DNA of 64,000 nt, from NCBI GenBank assembly GCA_024734495.1, contig JALMQS010000099.1:65694291-65758290 (forward strand), read 5' to 3'. Made by a program: the position numbers and the translations under genes. The stretch comes from Forficula auricularia (lineage: Eukaryota; Arthropoda; Insecta; Dermaptera; Forficulidae). The notes beneath the pieces are model-generated. The model saw nothing but the letters and a program-made list of their open reading frames with translations, searched no databases and was not told the DNA's origin. Of the stretch, positions 46,301 through 56,349 are shown piece after piece (the first letter of the stretch is position 1; each line of letters starts with the position of its first letter).

Positions 46301-49300
46301 TTTCTACCATCTTTTGTTCTAATTCTCTTTGCCTTCTAAACAAGAAACAAAAAAAGAAAAGAAAAAGTAAATATAATGGATTAATAAGTTGTATTTAAAA
46401 ATAGTAAATAAGTTTATATAATTAGATATACAGAAATTTAGTTAAATATTTATTAAAAAAATAGAGAAAAAAAAAAAAATAATAATATTTACGAAATTAT
46501 AGGGCGCATCTGGAGAATAGGGATAGACGGCTTATTCGCGAGGCGACCGCAGGATAGGGCGGTTGAGTTCGTTTATTTTTCTTCAAATAATTTTTGATTA
46601 GACAAAAAAATTGGTTCACTACATATCGGCTCGGTTTGGTTCAGATTTTTTTATGCAGAAGGATTCGGTGACTGAGATGGATGGAGGGGGGGGGGAGCAA
46701 CTGATTTGTTCAGGTATCTAGGACGTGGTTCGAAAAAGAAAAAATTTAAGGACGTTCCCTAATATAGCTCAGATTCAGTTCGCTCTTTCCCCTACTCTCA
46801 CATGCGCAGAAAGGCAAAAATATTTTCACTGCGTTGTTTCTGGCAACATTGCATTCTTACTGACGATAAAAGACAAAGAATAAAAAAAAAACACTTATGA
46901 AACAGCTCAATGCGAAATTCCAGATGGGAACAGTATAGTTAGGTTGAGAGAATTAGCTAAAAATCTCAAATGCACCAGCTGCAGAAGCTTTTTAGATATG
47001 GAAAAATTGAGCGATTTTAGTGCGACGATGTCAAGTCGCCATCTCTCGCTTGCCATGCCATGAGAGAAAAAATGAAAACCATCAAAAGTACCTAACTTTT
47101 AACATTTTCCAGACAAAACAAATATCGCTTGTTACAATTCTTTAAAAAAATATTTGTTATATCTTCAGTTAATGATTCTCAGTTTTTCAAAATAATTTCA
47201 AGAAAATTAAGATTGTTATTTAATGAAACAGTCGCTTTAACATTAATCGGGATAGGGTTCGCATGTTAAATATGCAAATTACAATGGTCAATATTTAAAA
47301 ATTTAGTGCTGCAAGGACTATTGAAAAAAATTTCTAGGTATAAAGGACACTTATAAATATGTGTATTCAAAGTTTTAAAAGGATTGGAAGATAATCGATT
47401 TATTAGGGGACGTCCTTAATGGTCACATGTATAGGGGGTTTAAATCCCTTGAACCCCCCTTACCTACTACGCCACTGGTTATTTCCAAATTCGGTCCGAA
47501 TTGAACATATCCTAACGGAAGAAGAACCAAGCCGAACTGAATCTAACCAAACCGAACCAAACAAGAGTTTCAATAAAACTGATTAAAAATTTACTATATA
47601 AATTCTAAATAATTTTGTTATTACTTTGCATGTTGGCCTTCTGCCCCAATTCTAGAGATTTACTAATTTAGATATAATAATAAATAAAATTTGTATAACT
47701 TAAGAAATCAAAAATTAATTAAGGATGTTCAATTTAAATATAACAATTAAAAAGATTTTACTTTACAGTGAAGATTGCTGAACTTGATGATATACAGAAA
47801 TATAAAATTCCAGTGCTCAAAAAAAAAGAAATAAATAAAATAAAATTAGAACGGTTTTCAGTTTTGCAGAAACCCTTAAAACAGACATGTTTTGTCAGGT
47901 TCAACCCCTTTGGAGAGGTAGCTCTGGTAAATGACATAAATCTATTTACATTAAGTGAAATAGAATATTAAATTTTAAATTTCAAATAGGAGAAATTATT
48001 TTTATTATTACATGGTGTTAGATTTTTGTAGTAAAATTTTTCTCCTGGGAAATTGGTTATTATTTCATTTTTTTTAATAAATATCACAAATATTATTATA
48101 TAATTTGATTTTTTTGTCTATTAAAAGAATGCAGTTTTTTGCCATTTATTAAAAAAACATTTATGTGTAAAAAAAGGATTAATCAAAACATTTATAAATG
48201 TTTAAGAATAGGAGGAAAAATAAATCAAATAAGCTGACGTGTTCTGATGTGGCCATCCACTTGACTTTACCATACAACCTGGCCCCTCACTTATATTTAA
48301 TATTTAATAACATTATTTATAATCATGTAGGGGTGGGGGGTTAGTTTTTGCATTTTTAGATTACTGTGGGCCCACTGATTATGTATACAAAATTTAGTAG
48401 AGTTTGGTACAAGGGCCTATATTTTCATTTTTTGACCCCCCCCTCCCATTTTGGGCGGTTAATTTTTGGATTTTTAGACTTTTGGGGTCCCAATGATTAT
48501 GTATACAAAATTTCGTTAAGTTTGGTAAATGGCCAAGATTTTCATTTTTGACTCCCCCCATTTTGGGCGGTTAGTTTTTGCATTTTTAGATTTCTGGGGT
48601 CCCACTGATTGTGTATACAAAATTTGGTTGAGTTTTCTCAAATGGCCTAGATTTTAAATTTTTAACCCCCCCTCCACCACCTTTAATTTTGGGCCGATAT
48701 GCACCAAAATCTAATCAGCTCTTAATCTAAATGGACCAAAACTACGTGTGAAATTTGGTTTCGATATTCAAACTAGTTTTTGAGCTAGCTCGTCCACAAA
48801 ATTTGGTAACGCACAGACTAACTGACTAACAGACATTTTGACAAAACAATTATTATCTCGAAAAATATAATTTTTTCGATGTTCACTTATAAGGGCTTTT
48901 TTGTAAACCGAAATGCCATGGTTTCGCTCAATTTTTTTAATCAAAATAGTTTCAGCCGTTTTTGAGATATTTCGAAAAAAAGAAGGAAAAAAACCACCTT
49001 TTTCATGCACGATTACAATACTTGACCATACCCTGTATGGTAAAGTAATAATATGAATATTTGTTATATATTTATTTAAATATGAAATAAAAAGACTCAA
49101 TTTCCCAAGAGAAAACATAACTCAAAAAACTTGAGACCAAGTAATAATCAGAATATTAATTTTTCAAAATGTTTGCAAATGATGATTAAACTAATATAAA
49201 TAAATAAAAAAATTTCTAGAGCTATTTAACAATTCGTCAAAGGAAAAGTAGAGAAGATAATTATTATCTGGAGCATTTAATTGAAAATATTGTCTTATTT

Positions 49301-52300
49301 AAATTAATTAATTAATTAATAATTTCTTTTCATATTATTTATAACTTATTTTAAATTTTATCTTACTTAAGGGAAACCTTTTTTCTATATGGTCAATATA
49401 TAAACTGAATACAATTTAGCTAGATATGCATTTTGAAAAATAAATTCAATTTATAGGGAGAAATGTGGGAGGCTTGAACCATTTAATGGAAAACGATTAG
49501 TGGTACCATATAATAATGCTTTGTTTATAATATACTCCCATATAATCTAGTGCTTAAAGTCTGGTCGTTTTGCCCAATTCGCCTATCAATGGGGTAAACC
49601 TGTAAATAAGTGGACATAGGTTAGGAATAAAAATATTTATTATTTCGTCAGTATTCTTTTTAAAGAAGAATATTAATGTTGTAATTAAAATAAGTCAGCA
49701 GTCAGAGTTTTAAGATTTTAATACTTATGACTTATTCTAGTCCTGTAGTAGGGACTATAAAGTGCAAGAACTAAAATAATACTTGGTGTTTTTTGAGTTC
49801 TATTTTATCCTGGGAAATTTGATCTTGTTTTTCATATTTTTATAACAAACATATTTACATAATTTGATTTATTTGTCCATTTAAAGAGCGTTTCTGCAAC
49901 GATATGTCATTTTCCGTCTTTAAACAATATTTTAATGGACAAATAAATCAAATTATATAAATATATTTGTTATAAAAATATGAAAAACAAGATACAATTT
50001 CCCAGGATAAAATAGAACTCAAAAAACTAAAACCAAGTAATAATAAATATTTATAAAATAAAAAAATAATATGACAATTAAACTAGATAATTATTTTTGT
50101 AAAATCATTGTTATGACTAAACAGAAATTAAAAACTTAAATAAAATGAAGATGTGGCTGTATTATTATAAGTAGATAGTGGGCAGACAAAAGAAAATTTT
50201 ATTTTATTTCCCTGGCTGCCTCCCTCATATCTATTTAAAACTTAAATGTCAGATGTGTCAAGCTTCAGATATTTATTAAATCATCATAGCAAAGTTCATA
50301 TTATGAGTAATTAACTATATTACATTCTCAATTAAACATTATACCATGGAAAACGGCTCTAAGGATTTGGATGAAATTCACGGGTTAGGGGGTTTTTGGG
50401 TTGACAATTCGATCTGTCACGGTCTCATCTTCGGCTAAGTTGTTTTTGATGGGTTTTTTGTTAATTGAAGTAATTATTCACAGGTGGTTGTCTCGATAAA
50501 AATGTATAATTACATTTTTATTCAATTTCATTGGTTTTTTAATTTTAAATCCCATAAAAAGATCATTACAAATATTTCTATATATTAAAAGTTAGGTAAT
50601 TTAATTGATTATAAATCGCGTTTTAAATTCCACAAACTCGATAATTGTTATTTATATATACCTATATACACAACATATTCTGTGTGCCACTAGAAGGCTA
50701 GAAATGCAAAAACTGGGTGTGGTGACCGTGTATGTGGGGGTGCAGTGATGGGGGTTCCGGGGTGGGGCGAGGTGCGGGGTTTCGGGGGAGGGGGTGGAGG
50801 TGCGGGCGAGAAATTTAAATTAATATTAATATATAGCTTTTAAAATTATTGGATAACTGAAACAAAAAGTTCGCTCGGTGGCCAGGTACTATTTCTAATT
50901 ACTCATAATTAAAAACTTGTCTTGTTGATTATTTAATAAAAATTGACGGTCTGACATATTAGTTTTAATTTCTGGTTTGGACTTAAACATGGTTTTTCAA
51001 CATATTTATCTACAAAAAGAAGGCTGACCTTTACTCAAGAATTTCTTAATGATACCTAGAAACAGTTTTCAACTGTTTACATATAAGTTCAAATATATAC
51101 AAGATGTATACATTTAGTATATGTGGTTCTTCTCTCGCACATTCTCAATAAAATGATTATTTTTACATTTTTAAGAATATGGAAAATATACTAAATTAAT
51201 TAGTCAATGAACTCTTTTTTCTTCTTATCTTACCGCATATGGATACATTACAATTATTTAATTTATTTGTAGCAGGCCTTCCGAGGGAGCAGTTTGCAGA
51301 AATCAGCTAGCAAAGAGGAGGCCAAAGAATTTTTAAAACTCATCATTGATCACTTTGATTGATGCTAAATGACAATAGATTTTGAGAAAAGAAGTTTTTT
51401 CCATCAATTATTAATTTTTAACTTTTTCAGACTTTATATATCTTATATTCAAAATGTAATGTCAATATAATTTACTACATGCCTTTGTCTTTCCATCTCT
51501 GCTAGTCTTTCCACTTCGTCCATTTTTCGATCATGATAAGATCTTTTTCGGCTGTGTCCTGTGGATCTTGCGAGATCATCAGAAGCCTCCGTACTACTAC
51601 TTGACGAGATTGATTGGGATCTTTTTCTAAAATTATAATCAATGTGTTACTTCAAAATTTGTTTCAAATAAATAATCGGATATTTTTCAATTATTAATAT
51701 AAAAAAAAGGCCGAGAGCCGCGACCCCTGACATTGATTATCGAGCTCCAGTCTTTCTGGGTAAAGCTCTCGTTTAGGCATTGATGCCTATACGCAATGAC
51801 TTAGAGGGGAATTTAGAAAGAACGCTTACTTCTCACCCAACCTCGGAGAAATACGACTCTAATTACTATAAATTTTGTATAGCTTATAAATTTTATTGTA
51901 CCATTTTCGAAAAATTATAACTGAACCTTTTATTTTAACTTTATACATTTTATTATCATTATACATCAAATAAAAACAGCAGTTTTAATACATGTATTTG
52001 GGTGCTCTTTATTTTGGATATTTTCGAATATTTACGCGGACAGGGGCTCATATGGTTCGAAATAAATTAAAAAAAAAAATATCTCCCAAGTTTCATGTCT
52101 TTATCTCAATTTTAACCTAGTATTACACAGCGATTAAGTTTCCCATCTAAATAACATGGGGTTTTTGGCATTGAACGATCAATTTTTCATTCCGGCAAAA
52201 GTAATGGTTCAAAAAATTTGAAATTCTGTAGACTTTATCCTTATAATAAATAGTAGCTGTCCTTCAGAATTTTTAGCTATTATAATTTTGGAGTCTATAA

Positions 52301-55300
52301 CTTACTAAGTTATAGGAAGGAGTATTTTATCTAGATGTAACTAAAAATTGTAATAGCTAAAAATCTGTAAAAATTCTGAAGGATAGCTACTATTATAAGG
52401 ATAAAGTCTACAGAGTTTCAAATTTTTTGAAGCATTACTTTGGCTGGAATAAAAAAAATTGATCATTCAATGCCAAAAACCCCATGTTATTTAGATGGGA
52501 AACTTCGCTATGTAGCACTAGGTTAAAATTGAGATAGACTTGAAACTTGAGGGATATTTTTTTTAATTATTTCTAACCATTTGAGCCCCTGTCAGAATAA
52601 ATATTCGAAAATATTCAAAATAAGGAGCACCCTAATGTATAGTAATGTAAATTCGTCATAGTTTTTTGAAAATAGTAAAATGAAGATGCTGTTCGGTTCG
52701 GTTAAGTAATATTCAGTTCGACTGTGCTGTTCGATAGGTGTAGGTTTTAATTTGATTAGGGTCCAGAGGCAAATCGAATTTGTTTTGACCATACTTTTAT
52801 TTAAGAGTTCATTGATAAATTGGTAAAGAAGGAACCCATATTGCGAGACTTCGTTGTCCATCTGCCACTTCTATTACAGGCCAGTAGCTTCTAAAGAATT
52901 AAAGGTAGAAATAGGAAATTTGGCATGTAGTTAGAGTTTAATGATTCGCATACAGTCAAAGTAAAAAAAAAAGGACGCTCCATTGAATATGATATTGTTG
53001 AATGGATCTTTTAATATCCAATTAAACATGTCATCTTGTAATTTTTATTTTGACGCCTGCTTTGAGCTTACAAAGTCGATGTCTCTCCAACTTTGCAACC
53101 CTTTGATATAACAATCTGAAAAAATTCAGAAAAGTAACTTACTCTAAGGGCCAGTTGTATGTCGGTTAATAAAGTCTTTGTTAAAGTTAAAAAAGGGTAA
53201 AACCATAGAATTCATTTTGCCCGCCGGGATGGCCAATCAGATGAAAGTGCGTGTCATCTGATTGGCAATCCGGCTGGGCACAAGGTGAATTCTAGGGTTT
53301 TACCCTTTTTTAACTTTAACAAACCGACATACAACTGGTCCTAAGTACTTTAGATGAATATTACTTTGGCGGCTAGAATATAATTATTAGTTTGGAGGAA
53401 CGATAAATAAATAAATTCTATTAAACATGTAATTTTTAATTTAACAACCCATGTTCTTTGAGGCTACGAATTTGTCTTGCAATGTGTCGTCTGCTCCTTT
53501 GAGGAACCTAAGCTCACATTTTGCAGTTTGTATTTCCTTACTGATCCGAACCGAACAAACAACTCCAGTATATTTAATTATCACTTCTTTCTGTTCATTA
53601 TATTAAGTTATTTTATTATAAAAAGTTCATTTTGCCAAAATTGATATGATTGGAAAAATCAATGACTATCTCTCTACTTATTTTTTTACTCTATCATACA
53701 GGCTATGATTAAGTATTATAGTTGTGAATTATATTTTTTTTTGCTTTGTTTTTTCGAAATATCTAAAGGGCTGAATCTATTTTGATAAAAAAAAAAATTG
53801 AGCGAAACAATGGTACTACAAGAAGAAGGCTTTATAGGGTGAAAATCGAAAAATTATATTTTACAAGATATTAATTATTTTATCCAATTAGGTTAGATAC
53901 CAAATTTTGAATACGCTCTATCTCAAAAACTAGTGTAAATATCAAAATGTAATTTCACATATCGTCGCCTTAGGGTCGGTTGGTAAACTCTTTTTAAACG
54001 TTGACAAAGGGTAAAAGCTTATAATTCACCATGTGGCAACGTCGGGATGGCCAATCAGATGACAGTCAATTTCATCTGATTGGCCATCCCACCAGGCACA
54101 AGGTGAATTATAAGCTTTTAACCTTTGTCAATTTTTAAAAAGAGTTTACCAACCGACATACAACTGGCCCTTAGAGTGTAAACCTGCTAAGTCAATTTTT
54201 TATCATATATGACATATTAATACCGTTTGAAAGAAAAAGAGATGCAGCATCAACCAAGTAAAACTGCTATTTAAAATTACGATCGTAAGTTGTAGAAAAA
54301 AATGTGAAAAATAGTTATTTCCATAACAACAATATTAAATTTTGTTTGTTTTTTCTATGCCCTGTAAAATTTCTTTGTTGTGACTTAGCAGGTTTACACT
54401 CTTAAGGGCCGGTTGCATGTCGCAAAGTAAATGCTTTTTACCACTAACCAAGGTAGATGGTAAATGGAGGGGCAGGTTTACACTTAGGAGCCGGTTGCAG
54501 TCGCAAGTAAATGCTTTTACCACTAACCAAGGTAGATGGTAAATGGAGGGGCTGGGATGGCCAATCAGATGACAGGAACTTTCAGTGCCTGTCATCTGAT
54601 TGGCCATCCTAGCCCCTCCATTTACCATCTACCTTGGTTAGTGGTAAAAAGCATTTACTTTGCGACATGCAACCGGCCCTAAGGCAAAGATATAGTTTTG
54701 TTGTATTGAGATCAAGAGCTGATTAGATTTTGGTTGAAATTAAGAAGAGGGAATTCTTAAAAAATTGAAATTATACAATTAAAAAAAAAAAAAAAACAAT
54801 GGAATTTACTATGTCTTATAATAAAAAAAAGTCATTATTTCTTTCGGGGGCCAAAATGGGATGTTCAAGAAAAAGAACTAGCAGTACAAGTCCTAAACCT
54901 AGACCCTTTGATCGATCTTAAAATATTAAATTCATAAATGATGATAAATTATTTTATTAAATTTGAAAGTTTATAACAGGAAAATAAGGACAAGATTTTA
55001 TGTGTGTCTTTTTCATTTACCAGCCAACGTTTCGACGACTTTGCCGACTTTTTCAGGGCTTCAAATAGTCATGTCACAATTCGTCTAAATTTTCTTGTTA
55101 TCTTCGTTACCATTGAAGACCATCAGAAACATACATTTCAAAAAATAATTGGCATATTCACATTAACAAATTTTCTTTCTTTTCTTTCTATATTAACAAT
55201 TGCCTCATTCTATATGTGTTATTTCTGTTTTATATCTAATGTAATTGTTAATATAAAAGAAAAGAAAGAAAAAATTGTTTTTGTGAATGTGCCAAATATT

Positions 55301-56094
55301 TTTTGAAATATATGTTCTGATGGTCTTCAATGGTAACTAGGATCAAGAAAATTTGTACGAATGTGTGGCATGTCTATTTGAAGCCCTGAAGAAGTCGGCC
55401 AAGTCGACGAAACGTTGGCTGATAAATAAAAAAGTCACACATAAAAATGTGTCCTTATTTTCCTATTATAAACTTTCAAATTAATACAAATTATGGACGA
55501 AAATGATAATAATAATTTTTTTAAATATTAAGTTATGTGGAGGGCCAGATTAGTTTATTTACATTTCACAAAGGTTGTATTCAACTAGGAAGAAATGTAC
55601 CCAAGTGTCAAAAGGAATTTATTTTTGGCACTTGGGTTCAATTACCGAGGGCGAAAACAAACCTTCTGATATAAGATAAATAATCTATAATATCTCAGGT
55701 TAAGTAGAGGGTATTATCATTGATTTTTCCATATAATTATCTAGTAAATGCAATTGAAGCCATTGCTTCGTTGCATTGCTCCGAGGGAAGGCCAGACGAA
55801 GTAAGCGTTCTGGGATTTAGCCAGAAAAGGGTCGCTGTCAGCAGTTTGGACATTTTTTTCAATTTTAATTTTAATAAATTTATAATATGTTAATTCAAGT
55901 AAATAATAATTTTAATATTAATATAATTTTTTGATTAATGAAAATAGTTACCTAGATTTTGAACTTCTTTCTCTTGTTTTATCACTACTGTGTTTGGAAT
56001 GTGAGTTTCTTTCACGAGATTTCGATCTTTTTCGCGAATGTTTGCTTTTATGTCTTCGTTTTGGCGATTTACTTCTCGTCCTAGATCTACCCAT
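40182..56094 (-). CDS. Arglu1: ARGLU1, arginine- and glutamate-rich splicing/transcription co-regulator (complete, five exons)
   Basis: Exons join(56094..55952, 51626..51483, 46335..46110, 44359..44276, 40349..40182), 254 residues (human 273). Arglu1 is a nuclear protein that binds Mediator and splicing factors and modulates alternative splicing (family knowledge). N-terminal half is an RS domain ([16 protein letters not shown]...[11 protein letters not shown]); the rest is a long charged coiled coil ([59 protein letters not shown]) and the hallmark end [16 protein letters not shown]. All junctions keep frame. Four introns (about 4.3, 5.1, 1.75 and 3.9 kb) are repeat-filled; intron 2 has a GC donor. 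Candidate exons of other genes lie in introns on the plus strand. Confidence 0.95.
40435..41099 (-). mobile_element. Hairpin retroelement with SINE inserted
   Basis: Perfect 13-bp target duplication GATACAGAGAATA (40422-40434 and 41100-41112). Starts with the reversed family tail (AGTTTTTGTTTTGCC, GAGTAGCAGAGTTG), arms with GAGGTTGTCCTCTGCTTGAT on both sides, and contains the GACTTGGTCTTCATCATCAG core as at 15855. The SINE at 40545-40818 interrupts its left arm. In Arglu1 intron 4, just upstream (minus sense) of exon 5. Confidence 0.8.
40545..40818 (-). mobile_element. tRNA-derived SINE
   Basis: Minus strand: GAGGCGACTGTGGGTCAGTGG (A box TGGGTCAGTGG) ... TGGTTCGAGACC (B box), with an anticodon-like arm TCAGG-CCGCTGG-CCTGA between them; then a tRNA-unrelated body and an (AAG)n tail. 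AT-rich target repeat (CATATATAT) on both sides. The 3' part contains GAGCCGAAACGTC and, 8 bases later, CTGATATGGCTC. A tail fragment of a possibly related SINE is at 42320-42355. Confidence 0.75.
41443..41764. mobile_element. Inverted-repeat MITE with C-runs
   Basis: Ends GGAACGTACCCATACCACTT and (reverse) GGAGCCTACCCATACTACAT, each followed by GACCC and a long C/G run. No clear target duplication, so the superfamily is open. Confidence 0.6.
42369..43010. mobile_element. Long foldback element with hammerhead-like core
   Basis: Arms about 42369-42615 and 42770-43005 are near-perfect reverse complements ('agtcacaagttgagatcaga' / 'tctgatctcaacttgtgact'). The centre is AT-rich. Both arms carry the CTGAG(G/A)A...GAAACG motif; the right-arm version is better preserved. 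Confidence 0.75.
42835..42864 (+). ncRNA. Hammerhead-like core
   Basis: CTGAGGA, T, 6-bp stem GGCGAA/TTCGCT (one G-U), loop GCATG, GAAAC. The left-arm counterpart has CTGAGAA, so one box is mutated there. Confidence 0.35.
43011..44270. other. Arglu1 intron 4 sequence without clear features
   Basis: AT-rich; short G/C runs near 43200 and 43520. No supported exon or bounded element. Confidence 0.4.
44276..44359 (-). CDS. Arglu1: Arglu1 exon 4
   Basis: 28 codons, [12 protein letters not shown] to IEEAHKKL, between acceptor TTTCTAG and donor GTATG, phase 0 at both ends. Confidence 0.93.
44390..46080. other. Arglu1 intron 3, no clear features
   Basis: AT-rich sequence with a (GA)n run at 46018-46034 close to the exon 3 donor. 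Nothing coding recognised. Confidence 0.4.
46110..46335 (-). CDS. Arglu1: Arglu1 exon 3
   Basis: Acceptor TTGTTTAG|AAGGCA, 226 bases encoding the central coiled coil from [11 protein letters not shown] to MEEEKKRE, donor GTAAGA. First base completes the Arg codon begun in exon 2. Confidence 0.95.
46500..47760. other. Arglu1 intron 2 sequence with a solitary transposon end
   Basis: No coding exon. The CCTACTACGCCACTG motif at about 47463-47477 resembles a hAT-type end (CAGTGGCGTAG), and a similar one is at 2398-2412, but no partner end was found. Confidence 0.3.
47769..47971 (+). CDS. Candidate terminal exon of an unknown gene
   Basis: Acceptor ACTTTACAG|TGAAGA; open in phase 2 for 67 codons to [23 protein letters not shown], then [19 protein letters not shown] and NPFGEVALV. 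The peptide looks like a normal protein end and a possible internal donor (GAG|GTAGCT at 47915) exists. No homologue recognised, no upstream exon found; an AATAAA lies near 48075. Lies inside Arglu1 intron 2 on the opposite strand. Confidence 0.35.
48275..48720 (-). repeat. Helitron-type internal tandem repeat
   Basis: Three copies of a ~116-bp unit ('gcatttttagatt.ctg.ggtccca.tgattatgtatacaaaattt', then C-run and 'attttgggcggtta'). The same unit occurs twice inside the Helitron at 10917-11980 and once in 26651 and 63385. Confidence 0.65.
48720..49050 (-). repeat. Dispersed repeat with CATACAGGGTATGG end
   Basis: Minus-strand copy of the repeat at 21875-22235, ending at the CCATACCCTGTATGGTAAAG motif near 49025-49045. 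Keeps an open frame like its sister. Confidence 0.6.
49772..50040. mobile_element. Inverted-repeat element
   Basis: Arms 49772-49883 and 49935-50040 pair ('tatcctgggaaattt' / 'aaatttcccaggata' type). Diverged half-copies of the same sequence are at 48020-48130 and 49090-49145. Confidence 0.6.
50690..50810 (+). repeat. G-rich Helitron fragment
   Basis: 'ccactagaaggctagaaatgc' followed by a G-rich tract, the plus-strand counterpart of the C-rich Helitron interior at 10945-11340. Confidence 0.45.
51273..51362 (+). CDS. Candidate terminal exon of an unknown gene
   Basis: Acceptor TATTTGTAG|CAGGCC followed by 29 open codons with normal protein composition ([20 protein letters not shown], then LIIDHFD) and TGA. 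GC content is above the surroundings. No homologue recognised and no donor exon found; could also be a processed fragment. Confidence 0.3.
   Translation, partial: QAFRGSSLQKSASKEEAKEFLKLIIDHFD
51483..51626 (-). CDS. Arglu1: Arglu1 exon 2 (GC donor)
   Basis: 144 bases: [20 protein letters not shown] to [10 protein letters not shown] plus two bases of Arg. The exon must end at AAAG|GCATGT, a GC-AG intron: the only nearby GT would break the frame, while the GC site restores ERQRRQRE as in insect homologues. Confidence 0.9.
51993..52637. mobile_element. Near-perfect foldback element, arms about 300 bp
   Basis: Left arm 51993-52300, right arm 52330-52637; about 20 unpaired bases at the tip. Matching phrases include 'catctaaataacatggggtt' / 'aaccccatgttatttagatg' and 'ctttatccttataat' / 'attataaggataaag'. 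No coding frame. Confidence 0.8.
53148..53341. mobile_element. Harbinger/Tourist-like hairpin MITE
   Basis: TAA on both sides (53145-53147, 53342-53344); ends GGGCCAGTTGTATGTCGG ... ACAACTGGTCC. Same outer ends and same inner palindrome (GGCCAATCAGATGA) as the other copies, but different middle arm sequence that still pairs. Confidence 0.85.
53690..53950 (+). repeat. Dispersed repeat, decayed copy of 21875-22235
   Basis: Starts CTCTATCATACAGGCTATGA and keeps 'tttttcgaaatatct', 'aaaactagtgt.aatatcaaa'. Ends where the next Harbinger-like MITE begins. Confidence 0.5.
53973..54170. mobile_element. Harbinger/Tourist-like hairpin MITE
   Basis: TTA on both sides (53970-53972, 54171-54173); ends GGGTCGGTTGG ... 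CAACTGGCCC. Hairpin with GGATGGCCAATCAGATGACA at the tip. Confidence 0.85.
54406..54679. mobile_element. Harbinger/Tourist-like hairpin MITE with internal duplication
   Basis: TAA on both sides (54403-54405, 54680-54682); ends GGGCCGGTTGCATGTCGC ... GCGACATGCAACCGGCCC. The left arm is partly duplicated: a second, slightly degraded start lies at about 54487-54545. Confidence 0.85.
54958..55485. mobile_element. Foldback element with hammerhead-like cores
   Basis: Arms about 54958-55150 and 55300-55485 ('tttgaaagtttataa' / 'ttataaactttcaaa'; 'cagccaacgtttcgacgac' / 'gtcgacgaaacgttggctg'). The right arm carries the better core (55387-55414). Confidence 0.75.
55387..55414 (+). ncRNA. Hammerhead-like core
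   Basis: CTGAAGA, A, stem GTCG/CGAC with 7-base loop, GAAAC. The following ACGTTGGCTG pairs with CAGCCAACGT in the left arm. Confidence 0.4.
55952..56094 (-). CDS. Arglu1: Arglu1 exon 1
   Basis: ATG at 56094, 47 codons plus two bases, all RS-domain ([20 protein letters not shown]...RERSSKS), donor TCTAG|GTAACT. The 5' leader probably lies in 56100-56330. Confidence 0.93.
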
Positions 56095-56349
56095 TTTTAA
56101 AATTTTTTTTGGATTAGGTAGAATTTTTAAATAGGAAAACTCAACTATTTATATTAAAAAGGGACAAATATCACGAATGTAAAGATAACTTTAGAAATAC
56201 AAGAAAAGATAATTTTTCATTCGATTTATGAGAAAAGTTTAGCTAGTGATAATAAAAAAGTGATAACGGAAGTTGCTGTGAAGAAGATGATAGGTTTCAA
56301 TACTTTGCTTAGCAACCATGGAGGGCGCTGTAATCGTTTTCTAACAAAT

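Noticed and set aside
46000..46398. 132-codon plus-strand frame
   Set aside because: Antisense shadow of Arglu1 exon 3, a Ser-rich complement of the Glu/Arg coiled coil.
55004..55306. 100-codon plus-strand frame
   Set aside because: Lies entirely in a foldback element and its Phe/Ile-rich peptide follows T-runs.
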